DNA from: Chara braunii
Lineage: Eukaryota; Streptophyta; Charophyceae; Charales; Characeae
Assembly (NCBI GenBank): GCA_003427395.1
Contig: BFEA01000210.1
Location: 1,566,967 to 1,630,966 of the forward strand
Direction: 5' to 3'
DNA length: 64,000 nt
Shown in pieces: positions 53,270 through 64,000 of the stretch (position 1 is the stretch's first letter; the number at the start of each line of letters is the position of its first letter). The notes below the pieces were generated by a model that searched no databases, had not been told where the DNA came from, and worked only from the letters and a program-made list of their open reading frames with translations. The translations under genes and the position numbers were made by a program.

Positions 53270-55860
53270 TTACAAAGACAGTCACGCCAAGAGGAGGGAG
53301 GGAGACGCGACCACCACGGAGGCCATTGGGAGCATTAGGGGGTTTCGAGCAGCACGACTCTTATCGGAGGGAGCACACGCCCGTATATGACGACGGATAT
53401 ATAAATCTCTTTCTGGATGACTTCCGAGGTTACGCATATTACAGGAGGTGGACAGTGGCTCAGATGATGGAAAGATTGAGGGTTGTTGTCCGGTTTGAGG
53501 AACCCATCGCGCGTATCCGCATGGAGGTGAGGACCTGGCAGGAGGCTGAGTTGAGGATCCAGAGCTTGAGGCCTTCACTGGTAGGAACAGATGGCGAGCC
53601 GATCCGCCTGGAGATAGGGAACGTCGAGGAGTTCATCCGCGTTTTTTAGCAGTTCATGCAACAACAGCGCATACTGAGGAACGAGTGGACACGGACGCTA
53701 CCACTATGGACCGGGAAGGCGGAGAGACCGTTGGCGAGGCAGGTTAGGGGCATGGCTCGAGACTGGGACGGCTGCAGGGCGCATCTGAGAGAGGCCTTTC
53801 GAAGGCCAGAGCCACCTCAACCTAGGGTCAAGAGGCGGCAAAGGGACCCTGATCCCAGAGAGGTCGTCCTAGCTCGAGGAGGACGGAAGGAACTCGCCGG
53901 GTGAGACAAGGAGCGTGCACAACCGACAGAGGAGCAGGGAGCATATCCTGAGCATGGGTTGGGTCCAGTGGTCTTCCAGCGCTATACGCAGGGAGGCTTG
54001 CGAGAGTCCCCTTAGCACACACGAGAGGAGGTGGTGCGATCGGGAGGATCACTGCAGGAACTAAAGGCGCATTTGGATATTTCACAGTGGAGAATGCCCC
54101 AGACTTACATGAGGGGCGATGAGCCAGTTGGGAACGTACCGCAGGAGGAGGTCCACGAGTCAGAGCCAGAGGCGGAGCCGGGCGCTCAGAGAGGACGAGA
54201 TGCAGAGGAGGTGATAGAGGTTGGGAAGGATACTCCCCCTCAGACGTCTGCCCCGAAGTTGGGACCAGAGGCAGTGCCAGAGTTGCTTGTGAGAGAGGAG
54301 AGAAGCTTCAGCAGGAGGAGATCCTATCACCTTCCCCAGATACGACTCTTTCGCCAAGGACGAGGGTGGAGATGGAGTGCGAGGAGACAGGCTGGAGGAA
54401 AGAGGCTCTCTCCATTGTCGATACATATTTGGCGATGTATGCTCAGGAGCATCCTGACATCAGGGAGCCTGCGCTCATGGAGCCACCACAGGAGCCGCGC
54501 CAAAGAGAGACGAGGGCTGAGATTCCGGATAGAGAGGTTCTCCGCACAGGGAAGAGGGCGCCAGCAGGAGAGACAGCAGAGGAGAAGCGGGTCAGGACCG
54601 AGAAGCGCCTAGAGGAAATTTCGGAGGAGAGGCAAAGATTAGAGGCGGCAGGAGCGGTTCTAGACCAGCCACCTGATGTGCCATCTAAGCCTCACGGAGT
54701 CACGGAGATGTGGGACGAGTTATGGAGTCGGAGTGTTGAGGGATTGACTGCACCAAGGAAAGCTGGACTCGAGACGACGAGATCGGTGGATGGATACCTG
54801 GACCACAAGCTCCGTTTTCTGGCCAAGACATATTTCTAGAGGTACTTGATGTTGGAGGATGAATTGGCTGGAAAGAAGCTGAAGGACGGGAATCTGGGAG
54901 TGTGTTTGGAAGTGGCAGAGGCGGAGGTCAGGGAGCTCAGGGCACTGGCAACTAGTCAGGCCGCCACTATCCAGGATATGAGGCGACAATTTCAGGATAT
55001 GGCGGCTAGGATGGACAGAGGCGCCCACCAAAGTAGTGGACTGGACAGAGAGCAGTCGCTATGGCATTCAGGGGGAGTCAGTGCAAGGCCTATTTGGACA
55101 GCTGTCCACGGCGGGGCCCTCCCAAGAACCACCCATGGGGAAGGTCATCCTTGAGCCGGAAGAAGCGAAGGCAAAGAGGGAGGCAGAAAATAAGGTCTTT
55201 GAGTTCAGGGCACCTAATGAGCTTGCCACCCAACCTACGACTTCTTTAGGACCAGCAACAGAGTCCTTGACACCACGAGCAGGGGATAGACCACAGGCAA
55301 CTGTCAGTGTGTCTGCGCTTGGGTCTGACGAGGGGTCCATGAATGTACTCCTCGAAGCAGTCAACACCATGCAGAAAGGGGCGAGTGTGTTTATGCCTCA
55401 GCAGAGAGTGGAGGTGTCTCGTGAGGGAGAGATGGTGGTTGCGATAGAGGATGTCTTCGAGGGCAGGCCACAGAGGTTAGATATTCCTGAGTACCAGCCC
55501 GAGGGAGTTGGGATACGGATGGAGTCGAGTGCCAAGGTGTTGGAAACGAGACCTGATGAGCCTATGGATATACCCCAGAGTCACGAGGTGACCCGAGAGG
55601 CTAGTGAGGCACCTTTGTCGCCAGGTTCTCAAAAGAAGAAGAAAAGAGGTCGTAGATCAGGTGACTTATCCTGCTTCTTTTGCAAGGACGGGTAACATAG
55701 GGCCTTGCAATGTCCTAAGTTTTTAAAGGACAAGGCAGCAAGGAAGGTCATTTAGAGTGGTGGACAGATGTTCGACAAACAACGTAGAGCGGTGGAGCGG
55801 ACTGGCGACGGGGGTAGGGCTCAACTATATAGGCAGAACCAGGAGGAAATGAGTGAGTAG
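53270..55860 (+). pseudogene. Element 2 gag, large, with coiled coil and CCHC zinc knuckle
   Basis: The N-terminal part contains YINLFLDDFRGYAYYRRWTV and NVEEFIRVF, then QQRILRNEWTRTLPLW and REAFRRPEPP, a Ty3-type capsid layout. A long charged middle follows, with probable coiled coil at about 54590-54990 (EKRLEEISEERQRLEAAG; EVRELRALATSQAATIQDMR). The C-terminal zinc knuckle CFFC...H....C is at 55672-55713, with TAA (55693-55695) inside the finger. Stops at 53647, 53902, 54013, 54837, 55693 and 55753 and frame changes near 54350 and 55030 show decay. The terminal stop is at 55858. At about 860 codons it is longer than most Ty3 gags. Confidence 0.7.
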
Positions 55861-57204
55861 GGACTGGTTTACATATGGGTTGTTAGTCATTTTTGCTTCT
55901 AGGATTGAGAGAGAGTGTACATTTTAGAGTAGAAATTTGTTGTTTCTTTTTTTTTACTTTGTGTTTGTTTCCAGATCCTTGGTACATACGTTGCTTGACT
56001 GTAAAGATGAGATCCACAACGTATGACTACCATTTAGGAGTTTTATTAGTGATTTGAGAATGAGGGTTCAGGGGTGTGACATTTGTATAGTAGGATTATT
56101 TTTCTTCTGACTCCTGAGGGTCAGAATCGGTTATGATTTTGAGTGCATTTTTGACAGGGTGATTACGTTTATAACTTTATACCATATTGGGAGTAATTTT
56201 GCTCCGTCTGAGTGGGTTACGAGTTTGCACCGTTACTCGTGTTCAGGATGAGATATCTCATCCTTGAGTGTACATTGAGTTGAGGTTTTATCTGAAGCTA
56301 TCTCTTCTATATGATGATCATAATCACTCTCGCATGCGTGGTTTTATCCTGATGAATGGAAGTTTTGTGTGGGAGATGTACATAAAACATCTCATATGTT
56401 TTATGAATTGCGAACGTGTTTATATGTGAACTGTCTACTTCTCGGTATACTCGTGCGGTCTACCCATGGGTGGATGATAGGGCCGGGTATAAGGGGAGGA
56501 AGTGCAATCTGTTTCTGTGAAGGATGTAGAAATCCTAAGGGGTTTATGAGTCTTTGAGACTCGGGTGCTTACCATGCCGAATGTTTATTGTTGAGTTGTA
56601 ACGAGGACCGATAAGTTGGTCTCTCAGTGCGGAGTGTTTTTATGGTTGAGACACCTTCAAGAAGGAAGGTGGTTATTTGCTCGTTTGGAGACTCATCTTC
56701 AGTAGAAGGTGTTTTAAAAAGGTCGTGTGAAAGTTCATCCTAAAAAGAGAAGGATGATTAGGAGACCTAATGAATAAGACCTCCTTCGATTGAAAGGTGG
56801 TTAACATATTTAATGACATGGGAAATTGTTTTGAAAGATAAAGTATAAAGAGAAGGACCAAGTTTTTTGTTTGGCCATTTGTGAGGTTTTGAAGGTCGTA
56901 AGAGTGATTTATTTCTGAGATGTCATTAAGATGAGTGACCTTCTTACTCTGATTAAGTTAGGAGAGCACAGTCTTATGAGTCCGGCGGTGATTTTGTTTT
57001 GTGAATGAAGAGAGGATGTCGCGTTCTCCGTGTTGTCCCACGGAAGACTGGTAAATGCCCTTATGTGTGACAGACCTTTGCGTAGTCCCGCAAACAGACC
57101 TGTATCGTTGCGACACACCGTTCAACCACTTGTGCTAATCTTAGGGCATTTGCCGAAAAAAAACAAGCTAACGGTAAAGTTTAGCATCACTAGGGCGCAA
57201 CTCC
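55861..57204. other. Region without recognised genes
   Basis: Short open stretches on both strands, none with a domain. It is T/G-rich up to about 57000. No repeat shared with the rest of the window was found except the CACTAGGGC next to the following hAT-like element. Confidence 0.5.
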
Positions 57205-57823
57205 TAGCGCTGTGTGACCATTTGAACACGTTGAATGCGCTTTCTCGTTCGAACGCCCTCGTTCAAACGGTCGTGGGCCGCTTTCAAACACGTTAAAACG
57301 CGCAACGCCCCACGTGGCGCAAATTCGTTGAACGCGACCCACTCACTCATATGAGCACGTGGCAGACTACAGGTTGAGGGGTTTGGTTCATTAAAAACAA
57401 AATAAAAAAAAAGTATCAGTGTATATTTTCATGTATTAGCGGTAGATTCATTCGATTTTGCTCATCAGATAGATGGAAGTGCCATGAGGTCGGCCGCGCA
57501 GTTGGAGACTTACCTGCCCTCCTCTCTTTCTCTCTCTCTCTCCCATACACACACACACACACACACACTCAGAAGAGGAAGAAAAAAACCTTTTCCGCAT
57601 CCTCTCGCTACCTGATTTCTCAGTATCTGCAGACTACGAGAGAGAGAGAGAGATTTGTGACTTCGGGACTTGGCGACATTTGGATCCAAACTCGACATTG
57701 GGATTCAGACATTTGACGAGGGATTATTTGAGAGTCTAACTGGAATTTGTACCGAAGACTTGGTGTTGGCAACATTCCCATCTCCCCTCTTCTTCTTCGT
57801 CTGATCCCCTCCTCTTCGTCTGT

Positions 57824-58389
57824 NNNNNNNNNNNNNNNNNNNNNNNNNNNNNNNNNNNNNNNNNNNNNNNNNNNNNNNNNNNNNNNNNNNNNNNNNNNNN
57901 NNNNNNNNNNNNNNNNNNNNNNNNNNNNNNNNNNNNNNNNNNNNNNNNNNNNNNNNNNNNNNNNNNNNNNNNNNNNNNNNNNNNNNNNNNNNNNNNNNNN
58001 NNNNNNNNNNNNNNNNNNNNNNNNNNNNNNNNNNNNNNNNNNNNNNNNNNNNNNNNNNNNNNNNNNNNNNNNNNNNNNNNNNNNNNNNNNNNNNNNNNNN
58101 NNNNNNNNNNNNNNNNNNNNNNNNNNNNNNNNNNNNNNNNNNNNNNNNNNNNNNNNNNNNNNNNNNNNNNNNNNNNNNNNNNNNNNNNNNNNNNNNNNNN
58201 NNNNNNNNNNNNNNNNNNNNNNNNNNNNNNNNNNNNNNNNNNNNNNNNNNNNNNNNNNNNNNNNNNNNNNNNNNNNNNNNNNNNNNNNNNNNNNNNNNNN
58301 NNNNNNNNNNNNNNNNNNNNNNNNNNNNNNNNNNNNNNNNNNNNNNNNNNNNNNNNNNNNNNNNNNNNNNNNNNNNNNNNNNNNNNNNN
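57824..58389. other. Assembly gap (566 N)
   Basis: An unbroken run of N, ending directly at a CA array (58390-58432). Microsatellite collapse probably stopped assembly. Frames crossing it are meaningless. Confidence 0.99.

Positions 58390-58432
<43 letters not shown>
58390..58432 (+). repeat. (CA)n microsatellite
   Basis: A pure CA array abutting the gap; its true length is unknown. Confidence 0.97.
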
Positions 58433-58435
<3 letters not shown>

Positions 58436-58568
58436 GCCCCCAACCCACACCCCTGCCCCGCGCGAAGGCGTTCAACGCGTTTAGCCGCGTTTAATGAACG
58501 AGCATTCAATGCGTTCAAAACATGAACGAGAAACGCGCGTTCAATGAATGCACGACAACACAGCCCTA

Positions 58569-59349
58569 GTGTTGGCTGCTCATCGGCATAACCAAAACAG
58601 CGGGTCCACGTCTCTCCAAAGGACTAAAGACCTAAAAGGGTGTGGCCGCCTAGAAGGGTTTTACTTCCTGCGGGATGTCGTTGGGATGAGAGTCGAGTCA
58701 ACTTAGTTTTTTTGAGTCCTGATTGAATGCTTATCGCTAAAATAACAACGAAGTGGGTCGTAGATCTGGCGCGATCACCCAGACTATGGCGGGTAAAGAT
58801 GAAAACCTGGACTTCCTGTACTAGACTGCAAGAAGAGTCTACGATAAAATATATATAGACGATATATATATATATATATATACATATATATAGGTATATA
58901 TATATATGTATATATATATATACATATATATATATATACTTAATTGTGAAAATTTTTAGACGGAGGCGATAGTGCCTCCAAAGGTCTCGGTTAGGGCCCT
59001 CGTCCCTAATTGTGACCTTACTTGCAGGGTGAAGGCAAAAAGGGACACTTGACAAGAAGCCGACGTTTGTGTAGGACAATAGGGAGAGGACGGTTCAAAG
59101 GGCCTCTGAAACTTATGTTGTAGTATCATGGTAAGTATCCCGACGTCCTAGTGTCAGGAAATTGAGACCCATGTTAGAATCCTGACAACATATAGTTGTG
59201 TTTGACATGGATTGATAGAGGCCTCAAACCAGAGTCTGTCGGCTAATCGGATTGGTTCCTTTCTCGTCAGCATTTTGGATTATGGATGAATTCATAGCTT
59301 TTCGATTTCGCGAAGTGACGGGGACGTCGCTTAATATGGTCCGGTAAGT
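58569..59349. other. Unassigned region with a TA array
   Basis: Contains a TA-rich array at about 58850-58940 and no recognised gene. The phrase TAGTGTCAGGAA at 59150 recalls the first bases of the LTR-like segment at 53038, but the similarity does not continue. Confidence 0.5.
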
Positions 59350-61790
59350 TGTCGGTGCAAATACCCTTACAAGGGTATCCGCCCTAGTTTTTGCAAATGA
59401 CAGAAAATAAATGATTCAAGGTTTGCAAGCCGCGACATTGTTTGTGGTTTACATTGATTGAATGGTTGACTAGAGTAGAGAGTGTGTGGGTGCGCGGATT
59501 GAAGGCGCGCGTAATCTCTTTTCTTTCTGATGATTGTGAAAACCGGGGTGGGTCGCCGGTCATGTTTTATTTTTGATTAAACTAGGATCTCAAAGATTCT
59601 GTCTTTTGATTAGTGTGTTGGACTCTGACTTGTGCGTACGTATGAGGATGACATCGACAACAGCGTGATTTTGAAAACGTTTTGGTAGATCTGCGTGTCG
59701 CACAGTATCCATTTGTTTAGGTATCAGTCAATACTAGACTCCGCCTTGGGCCTAACATTATTGGTTACGATGTCGAATTTCTATTCGGGAAATTCAGGGA
59801 TCGAGATCGAGCAACGACGACTCGAGAATATCAAAAGTAGCTAGAAGGGACTGAAGGGGTGAGGGCCCGGCGGGGCTAACCCCCCTTGGTTTTATCGTCG
59901 TCGGCGTAAGTACGGTACTAGCAGGTTGTTTTTCTCATCCATCGCTTTCGGATGCTTAAAAAGTTCTAAATATTTTATTAGGTATTTATCTTTATGATCC
60001 GATGCTCTTTGACTCAGATGCGACACCGGATTTAGAGGCCGTCATGGTGCTCGAGGACAGTGAGCGCATGCATCCCTCGGTTGACCTGCGGGTTTGTGCG
60101 GGTTGGGGAGGCTGGCAAATTTCTTTATCCTAATTGATTTAAAACACGGACTGAGGGGTTCAATGTGCATACGAGCCAGAGGGTGACTAGCCTCCAGGAC
60201 GGAGGAATCAGGTTGGCGGGGCTCGCTGTAGATGTAGTCTGCGGCCCACCATTGGCTGTGAAAAGGAGTGAGTGTGAGCATCCCCAACGAGACAGGAAAG
60301 GCGGATAATTGTGCCTGGGCGGAGTGGCCAGGGGCAAAGTGGTGGAGGGCATAGATACTGCAGATGTTGTTGCGGGCCCTCATCCTCTTGCTCTTTGAAG
60401 CACCAAAGTAGTCACGGGAGCTGAGCATAGGATGCGAGGTTAGCACCCTCCAATTTTGAGGCTAAGGTGGTTCAACAGGTAAGTTATTGCGCACGCCTTT
60501 GCAGATTTCGACTTCCAAGGTCCTGCCTGTTGACTGTATCGACGAGCGTCGTGGTGTCCGGGTTAATGCGCAGGTTGTGCGCTGATGAAAAGGAGCAGAC
60601 ACACTCTATCTCACTAAGTACGAGGTAGGAAAATGGCGCGGTATATTTTCAGGTTATGGCGGAAAAGTTCATTCTGAAGATCGCTACTCCTATTGATGAA
60701 AGCAGCGTGGGGGAGAAGTTTACCAATGAAGCCAGTGGACTATCAACACTACCGGTAAAAGAGGCATGAAAGCAACCGCGGGGACTAGGTGACTAACGAC
60801 ACCGAATTTTCTTTCGTTCTGAGGGAAGATCCACTTTGAATCTTTACTACTCCAATGGAAAAGGAGTGGCAATAAGCGAGAGGTAGGAGACCTACCCCTG
60901 GACTAATGCACAAATCGCTCATGAGGACTCAGGCATAGGGACGAGGGGCAAAAGTCGAGCCTCATAGGAACTAACTCTGCCCAGAGTTCCCCTCAGAATG
61001 ACTCAGGCCGACGAACTGTATTCATGGGATCATCGACCGTGCGCTACGAGCGGAGGACTGGCGAGAAGGATGAGTAGTCGTGGGAATGTGAGGAATAGGA
61101 TGAATGTAATAGAGTAAAAGGAGAGGTAGGAAGAGGCAGAGGAGTGAAGAATAGCGCAAGAAAAACGCAACAGGACTGGAGGCGGAGCAGCAAAAGTAAT
61201 AACAGGAGGATGAACCTCGACGAGGAAACGAGCTAGGTACGCTCGAAGAAAGGGAATGGAGATAGTGGCAGATTAGGAAGTTGTGGCAGAGGAAGAAGCT
61301 ACGGTGAGCTCGTTCTTAACGAAGTTGGGCAGGGAAAGACACTAGTTGGGGGTTTTGAGACTGGGCGACTTTAGTGATAGCGGTAGTTTTAGCGATGAAT
61401 TAGTAGAACAAGAGTTAGATAGAAAACAGGTTGTGCGAAGGTAGGAGATGGTCAAAGTGGAAGATGGAGATTTCGGGTGAATTCCGATGAAATTAGGTGG
61501 GGAAAAGGTCGATATTGAGGTTTTTGGACATTGCGAGTCGGATTGTGATGTCCGTGTTGATAAAGGACTGGCGATTTTGCTGGTATAGTCATCAAGAGTT
61601 GCGCCCGGGGGGGGGGGGGGCAGCTCCAAGGAAGNAACGAATCTTTCCGCATTCTAGCGAAAGATTCGTTCAGAGTTTACATAGTCGACTAATGGAAGTC
61701 GCCCGCTTCTATCTCCCTGCGTACATGACTGGAAAGGCAATATATATTTTCATGTTCTAGCGGGAGATTATTTCGATTGTCTTGTTCTTT
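59350..61790 (+). repeat. 28S repeat, second long copy
   Basis: Starts TGTCGGTGCAAATACCC with the hairpin at 59361-59378 and follows the copy at 21928 through TTTTTGCAAATGACAG, TGGTTGACTAGAGTAGAGAG and the GGGGTTCAATGTGCATACGAGCC block (60157). A decayed 28S-derived stretch (CACAAATCGCTCATGAGGAC ... GGGGCAAAAGTCGAG ... CCCCTCAGAATGAC) is at about 60908-61005. No U6 core was recognised. The right end is uncertain. A G-run and N lie at 61607-61636. Confidence 0.65.
60908..61005 (+). rRNA. Strongly decayed 28S/25S rRNA-derived stretch
   Basis: The order CACAAATCGCTC, CATAGGGACGAGGGGCAAAAG, CCCCTCAGAATGAC parallels GCAAATCGTTCG, TATAGGGGCGAAAG, CCCTCAGG of the rRNA fragment at 22850-22940. It confirms that the rRNA piece is part of the repeat family and not a one-off insertion. 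Confidence 0.5.
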
Positions 61791-62631
61791 CGTAAGAGAT
61801 GGTGTGAGTTTGGCTGTGGGGTTGGAGACTTACCTTAGTACGGAGCGCTGCTCGCCCCATCGGTCCGAGAAAGAAGAGCTCACCTGCCCAGCCTAAGCCA
61901 ATCCTCAGAGACACAGTGTTGACCCGTGTATATTTGTCTTCCCCATGCTAATAACCATGGTGGATGTGCACTCGTCGGTCTGATTTGGTTGGTCAGACCG
62001 CTCGTAGATCTGCCGCCGCTCGCCTTCGGACTTAGGATTGCTACTACTCAAGTTTCAGACGTGGTCACACTGGGTGGCACATTCGTTGTCCTCTGCTAGT
62101 AAGTCAAGAGGAGCGTGCCGCTGTTGCATTGTGGAAAGCAAGGGGGTCTGTTCCCGTCAACTGACCAAGTGCATTGAGGAGTAGAGGTGGTATGAGGCGT
62201 ATTTAGGCGGAAACCAAAGACTTACTTGTTGGTCGGTGCGTACATATTCCATCGTATGAAGTAGCGAAGAAGGAAGTCACGAGGTTGTGAAGCCACTGGT
62301 TGGCTAGCTCATCACGGAGCTAGTCGAGCGATTGTGGAAGGCTAGCCGTGCTAGTTGGAGTTTACCTGCAGGGCGCGAAGGCTGTGTCTGCAGGCCCTCC
62401 GCCACCGGCCCCAACATCTGCTTACTACATACACTACCCGGTTTTGTCACAGTTGTTTGTCTTGTAGCAACAGGGGTTGCTCGACCAACTGTGGTTATTC
62501 TTGCGACTGAAGGACTGGGCTGATGTGTTAGAAGGCAGGGAGGAGTGAAGGAAACCAGAAAGGGGGAGTGAGAAGCAAAATTGGAGACTTACCTGTCGTC
62601 AGTACGTTGCTCATCTCAGCAAGTAGAATAG
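61791..62631. other. Unassigned region
   Basis: No recognised gene; the frame at 62332-62523 is short and featureless. Two copies of the GGAGACTTACCT motif (61827 and 62584) lie here, see findings. Confidence 0.45.
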
Positions 62632-64000
62632 TGAGGGGGGCGGACCACGGAGATTGCGAGCCTGTTTGTTGGCTAGCACGCCTCTCGTCCTACTATGCCG
62701 GTATGGGAACAGACCAACCACAGAAAGTATACTCTTCGAGTTGTGAGCTTGCGGAGGAACTGAGATCGTTGAAGGGGGCGTCGTCACTACATGTGGAAGG
62801 AGCGTCAGAAAGTCAACAGTCGAAGATTTGACTTTAGGTAACTAGGTTGAAGCACGTTTTGACCATCATTGCGGAGCCCTCAGAAGATTGAAGATTGCAA
62901 GGCTCTCTCATGAGAGATGAGTTGTCCCCCTCTTGTATCTCGAGAGTATGAAACCCCTCATTCTGCCTTTCTTAATCTAAGTTCAATCCTGTTCAGAGAG
63001 GAAGGCGGCAGGTGGAATTGCAACCCGTAGGACTGCAGCAAGACTCTGTGGGGAGTCTGCCTACCAATTGCGGGAGCTCTGCCGGGACCCGGGAGGAGTT
63101 CTGGAGGCAGGGAACTGAGAGTCAACCATTGTTTTCCGTCTATAAACCCAACTATTACCCATATTTGTACTTCTTGCTATGGTTGACTGAGTATACTGTC
63201 TATTTACCTACTTTGACTTTGTGTTTGACTTTTAGGACAAAAAACCAGACTTAGTAAGGAATGATTGTGCAAATTTAGTTTCAACTTTGTTGTTTGACTG
63301 AAAGAAGATTGCTAAAAGGGGACTGTATCTGGGAAAAAGGTGGGAGAAAGGTGGTATTGTGTGCGTTTGACTGGGTCAACCAAAGGCTGGGAGAGTCTCC
63401 ATAAGATTGGAGACCCTATTGCTATTTTATTTCTGATTGCCTAAAGAACCAGATATGTTCCCATAAGATTAGGTGATCTGGTTGCTTGACTTGCGAGGGC
63501 TGTTTGTGTTTGACTTTTAAGGACCAAGCATTTTTTCATAAGATTGAATGACTTTGTTGCCTTGTTTCTTTGGGTTTTCTTATGTTTTATTAGTTTCTGA
63601 AAAATAGTTGGGCATGTTCCATAAGATTGGATGACCTTGATTCTCTCTTGTTTATTCTAAGGGGGAATTCAGGCAAAGGACTGGACAGGTTCCCATAAGA
63701 TTGGGTAGTCTGGTCTGAAGCCACACACATGCTAGAACCAAAGGGGTAAATATGTTTATATTTCTATATTATTTTAATTATGAACAGGCTAGTCATATAT
63801 TTTTTCATAAGATTTGATGGTCTGATTATAGTTTATCATTAACAGAAGAAAGTATGAATTAAGAATAAACTTGTGGTAAGAAGGAGCATATTGAACCTTG
63901 ATCTAAGATGATCAGTTCAGTCATATGTTACCTTAAAAGACTAAGGGCAGACCATTATATATAACTTTGATACTTAAACAGTTCACGGCGACTAGGTTGG
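62632..64000 (+). repeat. 4-kb dispersed repeat, copy D, cut by the window end
   Basis: Starts at TGAGGGGGGCGGACC, the same left end as copy C, and is closely collinear with it: GGAGATTGCGAGCCTGTTTG, the GGAAGGCGGCAGGTGG block at 63000, TATAAAC at 63141, and CATAAGATTG sub-repeats at about 63400, 63460, 63536, 63620, 63690 and 63808. It has one arm only of the segment that forms the foldback in copy A. Confidence 0.8.

Larger units (their letters stand above)
57205..58568. mobile_element. Second hAT-like element, interrupted by an assembly gap
   Basis: The ends TAGCGCTGTGT (57205-57215) and ACACAGCCCTA (58558-58568) form an 11-bp inverted repeat with one mismatch. Inside each end are dense GAACG/CGTTC motifs (57224-57330 and 58467-58545), as in the element at 14363. 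Its left end also resembles the right end of that element (TTTGAACRCGTT), so they are one family. A target duplication was not found; an alternative outer pair CACTAGGGC/GCCCTAGTG at 57188 and 58563 exists. The interior has CT, CA and CT-rich repeats and 566 unknown bases, so a gene cannot be excluded. Confidence 0.55.

Noticed and set aside
57620-58518. Long open frames of 245-276 codons on both strands
   Set aside because: They consist mostly of unknown residues from the 566-base gap plus CA or CT repeats; they are not genes.

Overview
The window is nuclear DNA from a repeat-rich eukaryote, most likely a green plant or streptophyte alga. The evidence is a decayed plastid atpA fragment, a plant-type mitochondrial tRNA-Pro(UGG) next to a group II intron maturase fragment, a U6 snRNA core matching the universal and plant sequence, and abundant Ty3/gypsy, Harbinger-like and hAT-like elements. 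Gene density is very low and I see no intact conventional host gene. The general character suggests a charophyte such as Chara, but that is an impression and not something the sequence proves.

Layout. 1-2839: 3' end of a chromodomain Ty3/gypsy element with its complete 1.1 kb 3' LTR. 3034-7240: a PIF/Harbinger-type transposon (TTA target duplication, 24-bp inverted ends) carrying a frameshifted Myb/SANT-like gene and large GA arrays. 7241-10100: AT-rich DNA with one possible terminal exon. 10.1-16.5 kb: copy A of a large dispersed repeat (here the '4-kb repeat'), broken by a poly(A)-tailed insertion, a small inverted-repeat element, an atpA-derived plastid fragment and a 1.43 kb hAT-like element whose empty site can be read from copy B. 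16.5-24.4 kb: unclassified DNA, a Gln/Pro/Ser-rich minus-strand relic, microsatellites, one ORF behind a TATA box, and a second dispersed repeat (the '28S repeat') that starts with a conserved hairpin and contains a U6 snRNA core and 28S rRNA pieces. 24.45-28.62 kb: copy B of the 4-kb repeat. 28.6-34.9 kb: mostly unrecognised.

35-44.5 kb: four degenerate copies of an unknown protein module, then a decayed AT-rich Ty3/gypsy element (element 1: gag, protease, RT, RNase H, integrase). Its RT/RNase H junction is interrupted by a mitochondrial fragment, and its gag contains a mate-pair library adapter flanked by a perfect 191-bp duplication, which is an assembly artefact. 44.58-48.6 kb: copy C of the 4-kb repeat in inverse orientation. 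48.6-55.9 kb: a GC-richer relative (element 2) in the unusual order pol, short LTR-like segment, gag. 57.2-58.6 kb: a second hAT-like element containing a 566-base gap. 59.35-61.8 kb: another 28S repeat. 62.63-64.0 kb: the start of 4-kb repeat copy D, cut by the window end.

No gene set here forms a working pathway. The window is a nest of elements inserted into elements, with organelle DNA and structural RNA pieces captured in them. The most unusual items are the U6/28S chimera, the repeated unknown protein module at 35-38 kb, the pol-LTR-gag arrangement and the within-copy homogenised sub-repeats of the 4-kb repeat. One tempting signal, the duplication at 38.95-39.37 kb, is technical.
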